Below are positions 33,818 to 42,802 of a DNA stretch of 64,000 nucleotides, in pieces; the stretch's first letter is position 1, and each line of letters starts with the position of its first letter. The position numbers and the translations under genes are program-made. Origin of the DNA: Streptomyces sp. NA02950 (GTDB taxonomy: Bacteria > Actinomycetota > Actinomycetes > Streptomycetales > Streptomycetaceae); NCBI RefSeq assembly GCF_013364155.1, contig NZ_CP054916.1, forward strand, positions 1,611,001-1,675,000. Direction: 5' to 3'. The notes beneath the pieces were generated by a model, which saw only the letters and a list, made by a program, of their open reading frames with translations, had not been told where the DNA came from and made no database searches.

Positions 33818-35047
33818 TCACCCCTGTTGGGTGGTCTCATCCGGCCGGGCGGCCGCGCGGTCGGCCGCCCGGTCCCGCCACGCGGGCAGGAAGGCGATGA
33901 GCATCAGCAGCGCGGTCAGGGCGAAGGCCCGCGGATAGCCGACCGGAGCGGCCAGCGCCCCGAAGCCCACGGCGCCCACGCCCATCCCCGCGTCGTAGGC
34001 GAAGTTCCACAGCGCGCTGACCGTGCCGTATCCGGAGGCCGTGACCCGGGCGTACATCAGGGTGATGGTGGCGTTCTGGGCGACTCCGAAACCGATGCCG
34101 AACAGCGCCACCCCGGCCACCACGGCCACCGGGTTTCCGGTGAGCGCGGTGACGAGGATCCCGGCGGCAGACGCGAGCAGACCGGGCACCACCAGTCCGG
34201 CGGGCCCGTGCCGGTCGCCGTGACGCCCCGCGGCCCAGCGGGCCGCGGTCGACGCGGCGGGCTGGACGAACAGCGCCACCGCTACCAGCCCCGTGTACGT
34301 CGACGGAACGGCCAGCGGCAGGAAGGTGACCACGATCCCGGCGCCGAGCGCGGTGGTCGCGAACACCAGGGTGGGCCGCAGCAGTCCGGGTGTACGGAAT
34401 CCGGCGACGATGCCCAGCGGACGGTCCGGCGTCGGCTCCCGGGCGGGCAGCCCCGGCACCACGACGATCGCGGCCAGCGCCACCACCGCCCCCGTCACGG
34501 CCACGGTGGTGTAGCCGATGTGGGTCGCCAGCCAGACCCCCGCGGGCAGCCCCACCAGCGAGGGCACCCCCGCCACGATGCCGGCCACCGCCAGCCCCTC
34601 GCCGCGCCGCTCGGGCGGGATCAGAGACACCGTCAGCGCACCACCGGCCACCACCGTCAGGGCAAAGCCGAATCCGCGCAGCAGACAGACCGCCACGATC
34701 CACACCATGCCGTCGAACGCGGTCAGCACCAGCGCGGGCGCGCCGAGCAGCACCAGACCCACCGCCAGCGAGACGCGATAGCCGTAGCGGCCGACGAACC
34801 GCGGGGTGATCAGCTCCCCGGCCACCGTGGCCAGCATCAGCGCCCCGGTGGCCAGGCCCGCGGCGTTGCTGCCGCCGCCGGACGACTCCTTGGCGTAGAG
34901 CGGGACGACCGACAGCAGCAGGAAGAAGCTCGCCGAGGCGCCGATCACCGTCACAAAGCGCAGCAGCAGCGCCCGGGTCACCAGCCGCGGCCGGGCGACG
35001 GCGGCGGTGCCGGTGTCGGGGGTCTGCGGGTCCGTCGATGAGGTCAT
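33818..35047 (-). CDS. MFS transporter 2
   Basis: 409 residues, about 12 membrane helices. It starts near ALLLRFVTVIGASASFFLLL, with a GRYGYR motif after helix 2 and a C-terminal Asp/Arg-rich tail. ATG at 35047; no strong ribosome site is visible. Divergent from the MocR gene with only 46 bp between starts, a typical regulator-transporter pair, so MocR probably controls it. Could import a precursor or export a product. Confidence 0.87.
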   Translation of the reverse strand: MTSSTDPQTPDTGTAAVARPRLVTRALLLRFVTVIGASASFFLLLSVVPLYAKESSGGGSNAAGLATGALMLATVAGELITPRFVGRYGYRVSLAVGLVLLGAPALVLTAFDGMVWIVAVCLLRGFGFALTVVAGGALTVSLIPPERRGEGLAVAGIVAGVPSLVGLPAGVWLATHIGYTTVAVTGAVVALAAIVVVPGLPAREPTPDRPLGIVAGFRTPGLLRPTLVFATTALGAGIVVTFLPLAVPSTYTGLVAVALFVQPAASTAARWAAGRHGDRHGPAGLVVPGLLASAAGILVTALTGNPVAVVAGVALFGIGFGVAQNATITLMYARVTASGYGTVSALWNFAYDAGMGVGAVGFGALAAPVGYPRAFALTALLMLIAFLPAWRDRAADRAAARPDETTQQG

Positions 35048-35093
35048 ACCGGAACGGTAGAGACCGGGCGGGTCACCGGTAAGCTCCATTTCC

Positions 35094-36500
35094 ATGCCGC
35101 TGGAGTGGTCCGGTCTGTCGCCGGATCTGTTGCTGGTCCTCGACCGGGAGGGCGGGGAGCCCCTGCGGTCGCAGTTGGAGCGTCAGCTCCGGGACGCCAT
35201 CCGGTCCGGGCGGCTCCAGGTCGGCGAGCGGCTGCCGTCCTCCCGTGAACTGGCCCGCCGTCTCGCGCTGTCCCGGGGGCTGGTGCAGGACGCCTACGCC
35301 CAGCTCCAGGCCGAGGGATATCTCGTCACCCGGGTCGGCTCGGCCACCCGGGTCGCCGCGGGCGCGGGTGCCCCGCCCGCCACGGCCCGGCCCTCCCCGG
35401 AGCGTTCGCGGCTGGTGGCGGACTTCCAGTGGGGTGTCCCCGAGCTGAGCGGCTTTCCGCTGGCCGACTGGCTGTGGGCGATGCGGGACGCGGGCCGCAC
35501 CATGCCGGTGTCGGCGCTCGGCTACGGCGATCCGCGGGGCAGTGCGGTGCTGCGCGAGGTGCTGGCCGGATATCTGCGGCGGGTGCGGGCGGCGTCGGCG
35601 GATCCGGAGCGGATGGTGATCTGCTCCGGCTATGCCCAGGGGCTCGGGCTGGCACTGCGCGCACTCGCCCAGAGCGGGGTGCGCACGGTGGCGTACGAGG
35701 ATCCGGGCTCGCCCGCGGCGACCTCCTCGGTGGTGGCCTGGGCGGGCCTTTCGGCGGTGCCGGCGCCGGTGGACGAGCACGGGATCGACGTCACGGCGCT
35801 GGAGGCCACCGACGCCCGCGCGGTGGTCGTCACCCCGGCGCACCAGTGGCCGACCGGGGTGGTGCTGGCGCCCGAGCGGCGCCGGGCGCTGATCGCCTGG
35901 GCGCGGCGGCGGGACGCCACCATCATCGAGGACGACTACGACGCGGAGTTCCGCTACGACCGGGAGCCGGTCGGCGCGCTCCAGGGGCTGGCCGCCGACC
36001 GGGTGATCGCCATCGGCACCGTCAGCAAATCGCTCGCGCCGGGGCTGCGGATCGGCTGGCTGCTGTGCCCGCCGGCCGTCGTGGAGCGGATCACCGAGCA
36101 CAAGTATCTGAACGACCGCGGCTCCCCGGTGCTCGATCAGCTCGCCCTGGCGCGGATGATCGAGTCCGGTCGCTTCGATCGCCATCTGCGCCGGATGCGC
36201 ACGCTCTACGAAGCCCGGCGCACGGCGTTGGTCCGGGCCCTGGACACCCATGCGCCCGATGTGAAGGTGAGCGGTCTCGCGGCCGGCTTCCACGCGGTGG
36301 CGCATCTCGGCGACCAGGCCGATGAACGGGCCGTGGTCGCCGCCGCGCGGGCCCGGTCCGTGGGCCTGTACGGGATGAGCGCATGCCGTGCGGACCGGGC
36401 GGCGGAGCCGGTGGAACTCGTCCTCGGCTTCGGCAATGTGGGCGAGCGCGCCATCGCGGAGGGCATCGCCGCGGTGGGCGATCTGCTCTCCGGCTGCTGA
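35094..36500 (+). CDS. MocR-type regulator (GntR HTH fused to aminotransferase fold)
   Basis: 468 residues. N-terminal GntR winged helix (ERLPSSRELARRLALSRGLV), then a fold-type I aminotransferase domain with EDPGSPAAT, PLP Asp region IIEDDYDAEFRYD and Schiff-base Lys in TVSKSLAPGLRIGWL. MocR proteins use PLP and amino-acid-like effectors to switch neighbouring genes. Divergent from MFS 2, with a very short promoter region. It is the only regulator inside the visible cluster. It may sense an amino-acid intermediate (inference). Confidence 0.92.
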   Translation: MPLEWSGLSPDLLLVLDREGGEPLRSQLERQLRDAIRSGRLQVGERLPSSRELARRLALSRGLVQDAYAQLQAEGYLVTRVGSATRVAAGAGAPPATARPSPERSRLVADFQWGVPELSGFPLADWLWAMRDAGRTMPVSALGYGDPRGSAVLREVLAGYLRRVRAASADPERMVICSGYAQGLGLALRALAQSGVRTVAYEDPGSPAATSSVVAWAGLSAVPAPVDEHGIDVTALEATDARAVVVTPAHQWPTGVVLAPERRRALIAWARRRDATIIEDDYDAEFRYDREPVGALQGLAADRVIAIGTVSKSLAPGLRIGWLLCPPAVVERITEHKYLNDRGSPVLDQLALARMIESGRFDRHLRRMRTLYEARRTALVRALDTHAPDVKVSGLAAGFHAVAHLGDQADERAVVAAARARSVGLYGMSACRADRAAEPVELVLGFGNVGERAIAEGIAAVGDLLSGC

Positions 36501-36539
36501 GCCCGAGCGGGATGACCGGGCCGGCCGGGACGACCGGGG

Positions 36540-37778
36540 CTACCGGGTGTGGACAGTGAGCTTGCCGAGGGTGGCGCGGCAGCGCTCGACGGCCGTGTCG
36601 GTGTCGGGGCCGCGGACGGCGACATGGCCCAGACCGTCCCACTGACCGTCGAAGGACCGCACGGTGTCGCCGGGTTCCACCCACAGGTCGACCGCCAGGG
36701 TGTCCGGTGCGGTGTGCACCGCGTCCAGCCCCTCGACGCGCTCGACGGTGCCCTCCTCGGCCGTGATCAGCCAGCTCGCGGCGGCGCCGCGGGCCGCCGG
36801 GCGGTCCGGCAGCGCCTCCACCAGACCCACCGGCCAGCCGATCGCCATGGACATCGGGTCATGGCCGTGGACGGCCTCGATCATGTCGGTGAGCAGGGCG
36901 CCGCCCACGCGGTTCTGGGATTCGCAGATGACCGGGCCGTCGGGGCCGAGGATGAGTTCGGTGTGGGTGGGCCCGTCGCGGAATCCCATGGCGTCGAGGA
37001 ACCGGGTCGTGGTGTCCACCAGCGCCCGTTCGTCCTCCGGCGACAGCCGCCCGGGAATGGCGTGGCCGACGTGTACGTGGTTGCGCTTGTCGGTGATCGC
37101 CTCGGTCACGGCCATCACCACGTGGCGGCCGCCGAAGCTGAAGGACTCCGCGCTGTAGAGCGGCCCTTCGATGTACTCCTCCATGATGAAACGGTCGACG
37201 TCATAGCTGTCGATGAGGGGGTGGCCGGAGCCGCCGCGCAACTGCTGGACATGGCGCCACGCGGTGTCGGTGGCGCTCTCGTCGTGGACCCGCATCACGC
37301 CGAAACTGGCGGTGCCGTTGACGGGTTTGACGATGAACGGGTAGCCGTGCGCTGCGCCGAACTCCTTCAGGCTCTCCTGGCCGGTCACCAGTGCGGCACC
37401 GACCCGGGGCAGATGTTCCGGCGCCCGCTCGGCGAGCCGGGTGCGCATCAGCCACTTGTCCGTGAAGCGGTGGCTCACCTCGTAGGACGTACCGCCCAGG
37501 CCCAGCAGGTCGTTGACCCGGGCGGCCGGGTCGAGTCCGGGCTCGGTCAGCGAGACGGCGGCGGTGAACTCCCGCTCCTGGTACGCCTTCTCGACCAGGG
37601 GGCGCAGGATCTCCCAGTCGGTGTAGTCGGCGAGGATCGCGGTGTCCACCAGGGGGCGCTGCTCGGGCCGCAAGTCCTCCTCGAACTGGCAGTAGACGAC
37701 GTCCAGTCCGAGGTCCTTGGCCTTCTGGAGCTGATATCCCGGACCTCCGATGAGCAGGATGCGGTCGGGGCGCGTCAT
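36540..37778 (-). CDS. ATP-grasp ligase 3
   Basis: 412 residues. N-terminal RILLIGGPGYQLQKAKDLGL, ATP Lys in YPFIVKPVNGTASFGVMRV, FIMEEYIEGPLYSAESFSFG, and metal-binding THTELILGPDGPVICESQ followed by NRVGG. ATG at 37778 overlaps the stop of the glutamate mutase E gene (ATGA), so the ligase is coupled to 3-methylaspartate supply, a hint that it uses that amino acid (inference). Last gene of the long minus-strand operon; convergent with MocR. Confidence 0.9.
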   Translation of the reverse strand: MTRPDRILLIGGPGYQLQKAKDLGLDVVYCQFEEDLRPEQRPLVDTAILADYTDWEILRPLVEKAYQEREFTAAVSLTEPGLDPAARVNDLLGLGGTSYEVSHRFTDKWLMRTRLAERAPEHLPRVGAALVTGQESLKEFGAAHGYPFIVKPVNGTASFGVMRVHDESATDTAWRHVQQLRGGSGHPLIDSYDVDRFIMEEYIEGPLYSAESFSFGGRHVVMAVTEAITDKRNHVHVGHAIPGRLSPEDERALVDTTTRFLDAMGFRDGPTHTELILGPDGPVICESQNRVGGALLTDMIEAVHGHDPMSMAIGWPVGLVEALPDRPAARGAAASWLITAEEGTVERVEGLDAVHTAPDTLAVDLWVEPGDTVRSFDGQWDGLGHVAVRGPDTDTAVERCRATLGKLTVHTR

Positions 37779-39142
37779 GTCGGTTCCTCGCAGAATAGGT
37801 TCGGAAAGTAGTTGATGTCGCGGGTGAGGTCGGCGAGCAGCGAACCGGGGGGCGTCCCGGGGCCGTCGGGGCCGTGCAGCAGCTCGTGGTGGCGGCGCAG
37901 GGTGGTGCCGGACAGCGGCAGGGCACCGGCGGAGAGATAGCGGATGGCGCCCTCGGCGTCGCGCTTGGGAACGATCGCGGAGCGGGCGAACCGGCTGGCG
38001 CTGAAGGGGATGTCCAGGGTGCCGCGGGCGAACGCCTCGACGATCGCGGCCGCCGGATCGCGGCCCCGTTCCAGCACCGGTTCGACGATCTCGGCGACCT
38101 CGGCGAGGATCCAGCCGCGCTCCTCGCGCACCCGGTCCCGGTCCACCGAAAGGAAGTCCAGCAGCCGGGAGTTGGCGCGGTCGGCCAGCCGCAGCCCGTC
38201 GATGTTGGCCCGGGTGCCGGGAATCCCCGCCGCCTCCTCGTAGGTCTTGGTGATGAGCTTGGAGGCGCCGCCCAGCCGGGCGACCAGCGCCCCGTAGAGG
38301 ATCAGGTCCTCCGCGTGGCCGCGCTGCCGGGGGAAGACGCCCATGAACTCGTGGAGCACCGGGTGCACCTGGACATCGGCGGGAAGGTGGTGCCGCGCCA
38401 GGATCTCGATCGCCTCGAGCGCGGCCACGTCCTGGACCAGATGGCCGCCCTGCGGATAGGCCACGGACAGACACTTCACCCCGGCACGGGTGGCGAGGAC
38501 CGCTTCCAGAACGCTCACCGCCAGGCTGATCGAGGGCGGGACGAGGACGGCGGTGAGCGTGCCGAACAACTCGCGGTCGACCACGACGCCGAGGTCGGCC
38601 AGAGCGCCGCAGCGCCGGTCGACGGCCTCCCACGCGGCGAGTGACGCGCTGAGCGGAACGTCTTTGGAGTAGGGCAGGTTGTACGAGATCCCGCCCCCTT
38701 CGAACGAGGTGATCCCGGCGGCGACCGCCACGTCGAACAGCACCCGCGGATCCGGTGAACCGTGCCGGATCTCCAGCGGCGCCCCGACCGCCTCGTTGAG
38801 CTCCCGGCCGCGCCGCCAGCCGTGGCTGACCAGGGGGTAGCCGTTGAGGTCCTGCGGCCGGGTGGCCAGGGTGCGGGCCGCCCGGTCGAAGCGCCGCAGC
38901 CGGGTGTGGGAGTCGATGGTCAGGGTGAGGACGTCCGGTCCGGCCTCCGCCTCCAGCGCCAGCAGCAGCGCCTTCATCTCCGCGTGGCCACCGACCCCGC
39001 AGCGGGGCTGGAGGGCCACCCGGCCGTCGTCCCGGGCCCCGGCCAGCACCTCGGCCGCGGTGGGCTTGCCCAGGCCGGCGATGTACGCGGCCGACTCCCG
39101 GAGTCCGGGAAGGACTCCGGGAGCCGCGGCGGACGGACTCAT
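37775..39142 (-). CDS. Methylaspartate (glutamate) mutase subunit E
   Basis: 455-residue catalytic TIM-barrel subunit of the B12-dependent enzyme that rearranges L-glutamate to (2S,3S)-3-methylaspartate. Seen: LQPRCGVGGHAEMKALL (glutamate-binding Arg and neighbours), NGYPLVSHGWRRGRELN, GSPDPRVLFDVAVAAGITSF then EGGGISYNLPYSKDVPL (catalytic Glu region), and KCLSVAYPQGGHLVQD. Shorter N-terminal extras are absent. ATGA overlap with both neighbours. It requires the B12-binding small subunit encoded just upstream. Confidence 0.93.
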   Translation of the reverse strand: MSPSAAAPGVLPGLRESAAYIAGLGKPTAAEVLAGARDDGRVALQPRCGVGGHAEMKALLLALEAEAGPDVLTLTIDSHTRLRRFDRAARTLATRPQDLNGYPLVSHGWRRGRELNEAVGAPLEIRHGSPDPRVLFDVAVAAGITSFEGGGISYNLPYSKDVPLSASLAAWEAVDRRCGALADLGVVVDRELFGTLTAVLVPPSISLAVSVLEAVLATRAGVKCLSVAYPQGGHLVQDVAALEAIEILARHHLPADVQVHPVLHEFMGVFPRQRGHAEDLILYGALVARLGGASKLITKTYEEAAGIPGTRANIDGLRLADRANSRLLDFLSVDRDRVREERGWILAEVAEIVEPVLERGRDPAAAIVEAFARGTLDIPFSASRFARSAIVPKRDAEGAIRYLSAGALPLSGTTLRRHHELLHGPDGPGTPPGSLLADLTRDINYFPNLFCEEPT

Positions 39143-39600
39143 GACACCAGGGAGCGCTCGACCCGCGCCACCTCCGCGCGGGTGGCGCGCAGCCGGTCCA
39201 GCACGGCCGGCAGGTCGTCGGGGTCCTCGACGATCCGGTCCACGCCCAGGTCGTACAGGCGGGAGACGGCCGAGGGGTCCTTGACGCTGCCCACCGACAG
39301 ATTCCCGCCGACAACGACGGGACATCCGATGCGCCCGGATCTCCGGGCCTCCGGGAGGTCCCTCAAGTCCTCGTGGACATGGCCGTTGAGGCTGCCGATG
39401 AGGATCGCCTCCGCCTCCGGGTGCTCCCGGTACGCCCTGGCGAACTCCTCCACCGGGGTGCACGCCCCGAGGTTGACCACCTCGAAGCCCTGTCCGCGCA
39501 GTGCGTAGGCGATGAGCTGGTTGGCCACCACATGGCAGTCGCTCGCGGCCACTCCGAGGATGACCAGACGGCGCCCGGCGGTCGTGTGTGCCGAGGACAT
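39139..39600 (-). CDS. Methylaspartate mutase subunit S (cobalamin-binding), DxHxxG changed to DxHxxA
   Basis: 153 residues, the small Rossmann-like subunit carrying adenosylcobalamin. The cobalt-ligating motif is SDCHVVANQ: Asp21 and His23 are present, but the usual Gly is Ala26. The other landmarks are normal: FEVVNLGACTPVEEF, ILIGSLNGHVHEDL (SxL) and PVVVGGNLSVG (GG). ATG at 39600, overlapping the GlmE gene by 4 bp. The Ala may tighten the nucleotide-tail pocket; activity is still likely because ligands are kept (inference). Confidence 0.92.
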   Translation of the reverse strand: MSSAHTTAGRRLVILGVAASDCHVVANQLIAYALRGQGFEVVNLGACTPVEEFARAYREHPEAEAILIGSLNGHVHEDLRDLPEARRSGRIGCPVVVGGNLSVGSVKDPSAVSRLYDLGVDRIVEDPDDLPAVLDRLRATRAEVARVERSLVS

Positions 39601-39605
39601 CGGGG

Positions 39606-40124
39606 CTAGACCAGCTCGCCGGTGCAGGCGTCGTCCAGATACGCCTGCTTGGCGGCGGCGTCGCGGGCGGAGCGCAGATAGCGGGACCAGGCACGCCGCT
39701 CGTGTGAGGTGGCGTCGAGCTCCATCACGCACTGGGTGGGCCGCAGAAAACCCGGCTTCGGCGGATAGGGCAGGAAGCCCGCGTCGTCCTTGTAGTACAG
39801 GCCCTGCCACATCTCGTTCTTGTCGCGCCAGACGCACACCAGCATGAAGTACTTGGCGCCGTCCCGGTGGAGCAGGACGAAGCCCATCTCCTTACGGAAC
39901 TCCAGCCGCCCGGCGGCCGCTTCGGCGCGGAGGAAGTCCCGGGCCTCGGTGCTGACGTCCGGGGTGGCCGCCACTTCGGGGCGGCGGATGTCGTACCACT
40001 TCAGACAGGCGTCGGGCAGGACGAGGGGGTCACCGGGGAAGATCTGCTTGGGGTTGTGCGACCAGTCCGCCGGGTATTCGGCGAGCCCGGTGAGCTGGGA
40101 AGCGGTCTGTGTCATCTGGTCCAT
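39606..40124 (-). CDS. Unknown 172-residue protein coupled to glutamate mutase
   Basis: I do not recognise this family. The protein is soluble, with many aromatic residues: YPADWSHNPKQIFPGDPLVL, KWYDIRRPEV, FVLLHRDGAKYFMLVCVWRD and WQGLYYKDDAGFLPYPP. A compact alpha-beta domain seems likely. It ends 5 bp before the mutase S gene, so it belongs to that operon and may be a modification enzyme or a binding protein for methylaspartate. Start uncertain between the ATGs at 40124 and 40115. Confidence 0.8.
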   Translation of the reverse strand: MDQMTQTASQLTGLAEYPADWSHNPKQIFPGDPLVLPDACLKWYDIRRPEVAATPDVSTEARDFLRAEAAAGRLEFRKEMGFVLLHRDGAKYFMLVCVWRDKNEMWQGLYYKDDAGFLPYPPKPGFLRPTQCVMELDATSHERRAWSRYLRSARDAAAKQAYLDDACTGELV

Positions 40125-40190
40125 GCCTCTCGTGGTCTCGGGAGGTGCGGTGAGTGGCGGCCGCCGGACGACGGCCGCCGGGAGCGGGGG

Positions 40191-41432
40191 TCAGGCCGGA
40201 AGGGGCGCGCGGTACAGGCCGTGCTGTTCGAGCTCCCGCAGCCGCCGGTAGTCGGCGGTGATCCGCTCCGGGTCGTCCGCGCTGAGGTACAGATAGCCGG
40301 GTGAGGTGAACAGGTCGACGGTGCGCGGCAGCGGCGCGCCCTCGGCGTGGGTGAGCACGATCTCGACGAGCGAGCCCAGCGCCCGGACGGGGGCGAAGCG
40401 CTCGTCGGAGAGAACGGCCCCGTCATGGGGGTTGATCAGGGTGACATAGCGCAGCCGGGACCGGATCCGGTAGCGCGGCAGCCGTCCCCCGGTCAGCTCC
40501 TCGGGGTGGGCCACCGCCCGGGCCAGACAGTCCACCTGGTCGGTGCCGAGGAACCGGGACACCACCGACGGGGCGTGGGATCCGCCGAGCCGGGCGGCGG
40601 ACTCGACGAGCACCGGCCCGGTGTCCGTGACGATGACCTCGGTGTGCGAGGCGCCGTTGCGGACCTCCAGGGCGTCCAGCACGGCCAGGGCGTAGTCGGT
40701 GACGGTGGCCACCACCGGCTCGTCCGGCGGCACCGGCTCCTCGTAGTCGTACATCGGATGGGCGCCGTCGACGGGGCTCTTGCGGTACCGCCACACCTCC
40801 ACCATGTGGTGGACACCGTCGCGGCTGACCGTGTTGACGAAGTACTCGTCGCCGCGCAGATACTCCTGGCCGAGCACGGTCGTATTGGCCCCGGAGTAGC
40901 GGTCGGTGCTCGTGGTGATGGCGGTGAAGGTCTCCCGCAGCTCGGCCTCGGAGTGGCAGAAGCGCACATGGTCGGTCCCGGCGCTGGCGCGGGGTTTGAC
41001 CACCACCGGCCAGCTGTCCAACTCGCTTGCCCAGGCGATGAGTTCATCGGCGAAGGACGCGGTGACACCGCGCGCGGTGGCGAGTCCGGCGGCCCGGACC
41101 GCCTCGGCCATGGCGGATTTGTCCCGCCGGACCAGGGGGTTGGTCATCCCGTTGCCCGGGGTGCCGAGGGCCGCGGACAGCGCGTCGGCGAGCAGCACAC
41201 CCGACTCGGTGCCGGGGAGGACGATGTCCACGCCCTCGTGGCGCAGCGCCCTGGCGGTGGCCGCCACATCGCCGAGGTGCTCGATCTCCACCGCGCAACC
41301 GCCCTGGGCCCGCCCCGACAGATGCACATCGGGGGTGTCGGACCGCACATGGACACTCTCCACACCGTGGCGGGCCAGGGCCCCGGGCAGAAAGGCCCCG
41401 ATGCCATGGGCGTCGACGACGGCGGCCCTCAT
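40191..41432 (-). CDS. ATP-grasp ligase 4
   Basis: 413 residues. N-terminal AAVVDAHGIGAFLPGALARH, LPGTESGVLLADAL, ATP Lys in WPVVVKPRASAGTDHVRFC, and metal-binding ASHTEVIVTDTGPVLVESAA followed by RLGGS. ATG at 41432 overlaps the end of the TrpB-like gene by 4 bp, so the two are coupled; it may ligate the amino acid made by that enzyme (inference). The four ligases are clearly diverged from each other, not recent duplicates. Confidence 0.9.
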   Translation of the reverse strand: MRAAVVDAHGIGAFLPGALARHGVESVHVRSDTPDVHLSGRAQGGCAVEIEHLGDVAATARALRHEGVDIVLPGTESGVLLADALSAALGTPGNGMTNPLVRRDKSAMAEAVRAAGLATARGVTASFADELIAWASELDSWPVVVKPRASAGTDHVRFCHSEAELRETFTAITTSTDRYSGANTTVLGQEYLRGDEYFVNTVSRDGVHHMVEVWRYRKSPVDGAHPMYDYEEPVPPDEPVVATVTDYALAVLDALEVRNGASHTEVIVTDTGPVLVESAARLGGSHAPSVVSRFLGTDQVDCLARAVAHPEELTGGRLPRYRIRSRLRYVTLINPHDGAVLSDERFAPVRALGSLVEIVLTHAEGAPLPRTVDLFTSPGYLYLSADDPERITADYRRLRELEQHGLYRAPLPA

Positions 41433-42802
41433 CGGCTACCGCTCGCTCGGGGAATGCCGGCGGCGGCGTGGGCGAGCATGTCCTCGTCGGCCTCGGCGTC
41501 GGTCAGCTCGCCCGCGAAGTACTTCTGGTAGGCGGCGAGGTCGAAGTGGCCGTGGCCGGACAGGCCGAAGACGATGGTCTTGGCGCTGCCCTCCGCTCGG
41601 CAGCGCAGCGCCTCGTCGATGGCGACGCGGATGGCGTGGGTGGACTCGGGCGCGGGCAGGATGCCCTCCGTCCGGGCGAACCGGACACCGGCCTCGAGAC
41701 AGCCGACCTGGGGTACGGCGACCGCCTCCATCAGCCCCTCCTCGATCACCCGCGTGATCATCGGGCCGATACCGTGGGCGCGCAGCCCGCCCGCATGGAC
41801 CGACGGCGGAATGAACTGGTGGCCGAGGGTGTGCATCCGGAACAGCGGGCCGAGCTGCCCGGTGTCCGCGTAGTCGTAGGCCACGGTGCCGCGGGTCAGG
41901 GTGGGGCAGGCGGCGGGCTCCACGGCGATCACCCGCACCGGGCGGCCACCGCGCAGCTGGGCGCCGATGAAGGGGAAGGCCAGCCCGGCCAGATTGCTGC
42001 CGCCCCCGGCGCAGCCGACGATGATGTCCGGATAGTCCTCGGCCGACTCCAGCTGCTTCAGGGCCTCCTGGCCGATGACGGTCTGGTGCAGCAGGACGTG
42101 GTTGGCCGCGCTGCCGAGCACATAGCCGAGCGAGGGGTCCTGGGCGAACGTCTCCAGCGCCTCGGAGGTGGCGATGCCCAGGCTTCCGGGGCAGTCGGGG
42201 TCATCGGCGAGGATCTTGCGGCCGACGGCCGTCTCCGGACTGGGGCTGGGGACGCAGACCGCCCCGTAGGTCTCCATCAGCGCGGTGCGGTACGGCTTCT
42301 GCCGGGCGCTCACCCTGACCATGTAGACCGTGGCGGACATCCCGAAGAACGAGGCGCTGAGCGCGGTGGCGCTCCCCCACTGTCCGGCGCCGGTCTCGGT
42401 CACCAGTCCGGTCTTCCCGGCCTGCTTGTTGTAGTACGCCTGGGCGATCCCGGTGTTGGGCTTGTGGCTGCCGGTGGGGGCGACGCCCTCGTACTTGTAG
42501 TAGATCCGCGCCGGGGTGTCGAGCGCCCGCTCCAGCCGCCGGGCCCGGTACAGCGGCGAGGGGCGCCACTGGGCGTAGAGCTGCCGGACCGGCTCGGGGA
42601 TCTCGAACTCGCGTGCCGTGCCGGTCTCCTGCTCGATCAGCGGCTCGGGCATGGTGTGCGCCATCTCGTCACGGGAGAGCGGCTGCCCGGTCCGCGGGTT
42701 GAGCGCGGGCGCGAGCGCGGGGCCCGGCAGATCCGCGGCCAGGTTGTACCAGTGGGTCGGCGCGTCCGCCTGTGCCAGCGGAAACGTCGTCCTCTCCATC
42801 AT
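41429..42802 (-). CDS. TrpB2-like PLP-dependent beta-replacement enzyme
   Basis: 457 residues of the TrpB2 branch (tryptophan synthase beta-like without alpha partner). PLP Lys in APTGSHKPNTGIAQAYYN, ETGAGQWGSATALSA, phosphate loop CAGGGSNLAGLAFP, and the long N-terminal segment typical of TrpB2 (LNPRTGQPLSRDEM). Family enzymes add a nucleophile to the aminoacrylate from Ser or phosphoserine; there is no TrpA here. In this setting it likely makes a non-standard amino acid. Start ATG 42802, 1-bp overlap with the transglutaminase-like stop. Confidence 0.92.
   Translation of the reverse strand: MMERTTFPLAQADAPTHWYNLAADLPGPALAPALNPRTGQPLSRDEMAHTMPEPLIEQETGTAREFEIPEPVRQLYAQWRPSPLYRARRLERALDTPARIYYKYEGVAPTGSHKPNTGIAQAYYNKQAGKTGLVTETGAGQWGSATALSASFFGMSATVYMVRVSARQKPYRTALMETYGAVCVPSPSPETAVGRKILADDPDCPGSLGIATSEALETFAQDPSLGYVLGSAANHVLLHQTVIGQEALKQLESAEDYPDIIVGCAGGGSNLAGLAFPFIGAQLRGGRPVRVIAVEPAACPTLTRGTVAYDYADTGQLGPLFRMHTLGHQFIPPSVHAGGLRAHGIGPMITRVIEEGLMEAVAVPQVGCLEAGVRFARTEGILPAPESTHAIRVAIDEALRCRAEGSAKTIVFGLSGHGHFDLAAYQKYFAGELTDAEADEDMLAHAAAGIPRASGSR

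Noticed and set aside
37775..40124. Cobalamin riboswitch before the glutamate mutase genes
   Set aside because: The genes are separated by 5 bp or overlap, and no B12-box-like sequence or leader of sufficient length is present.
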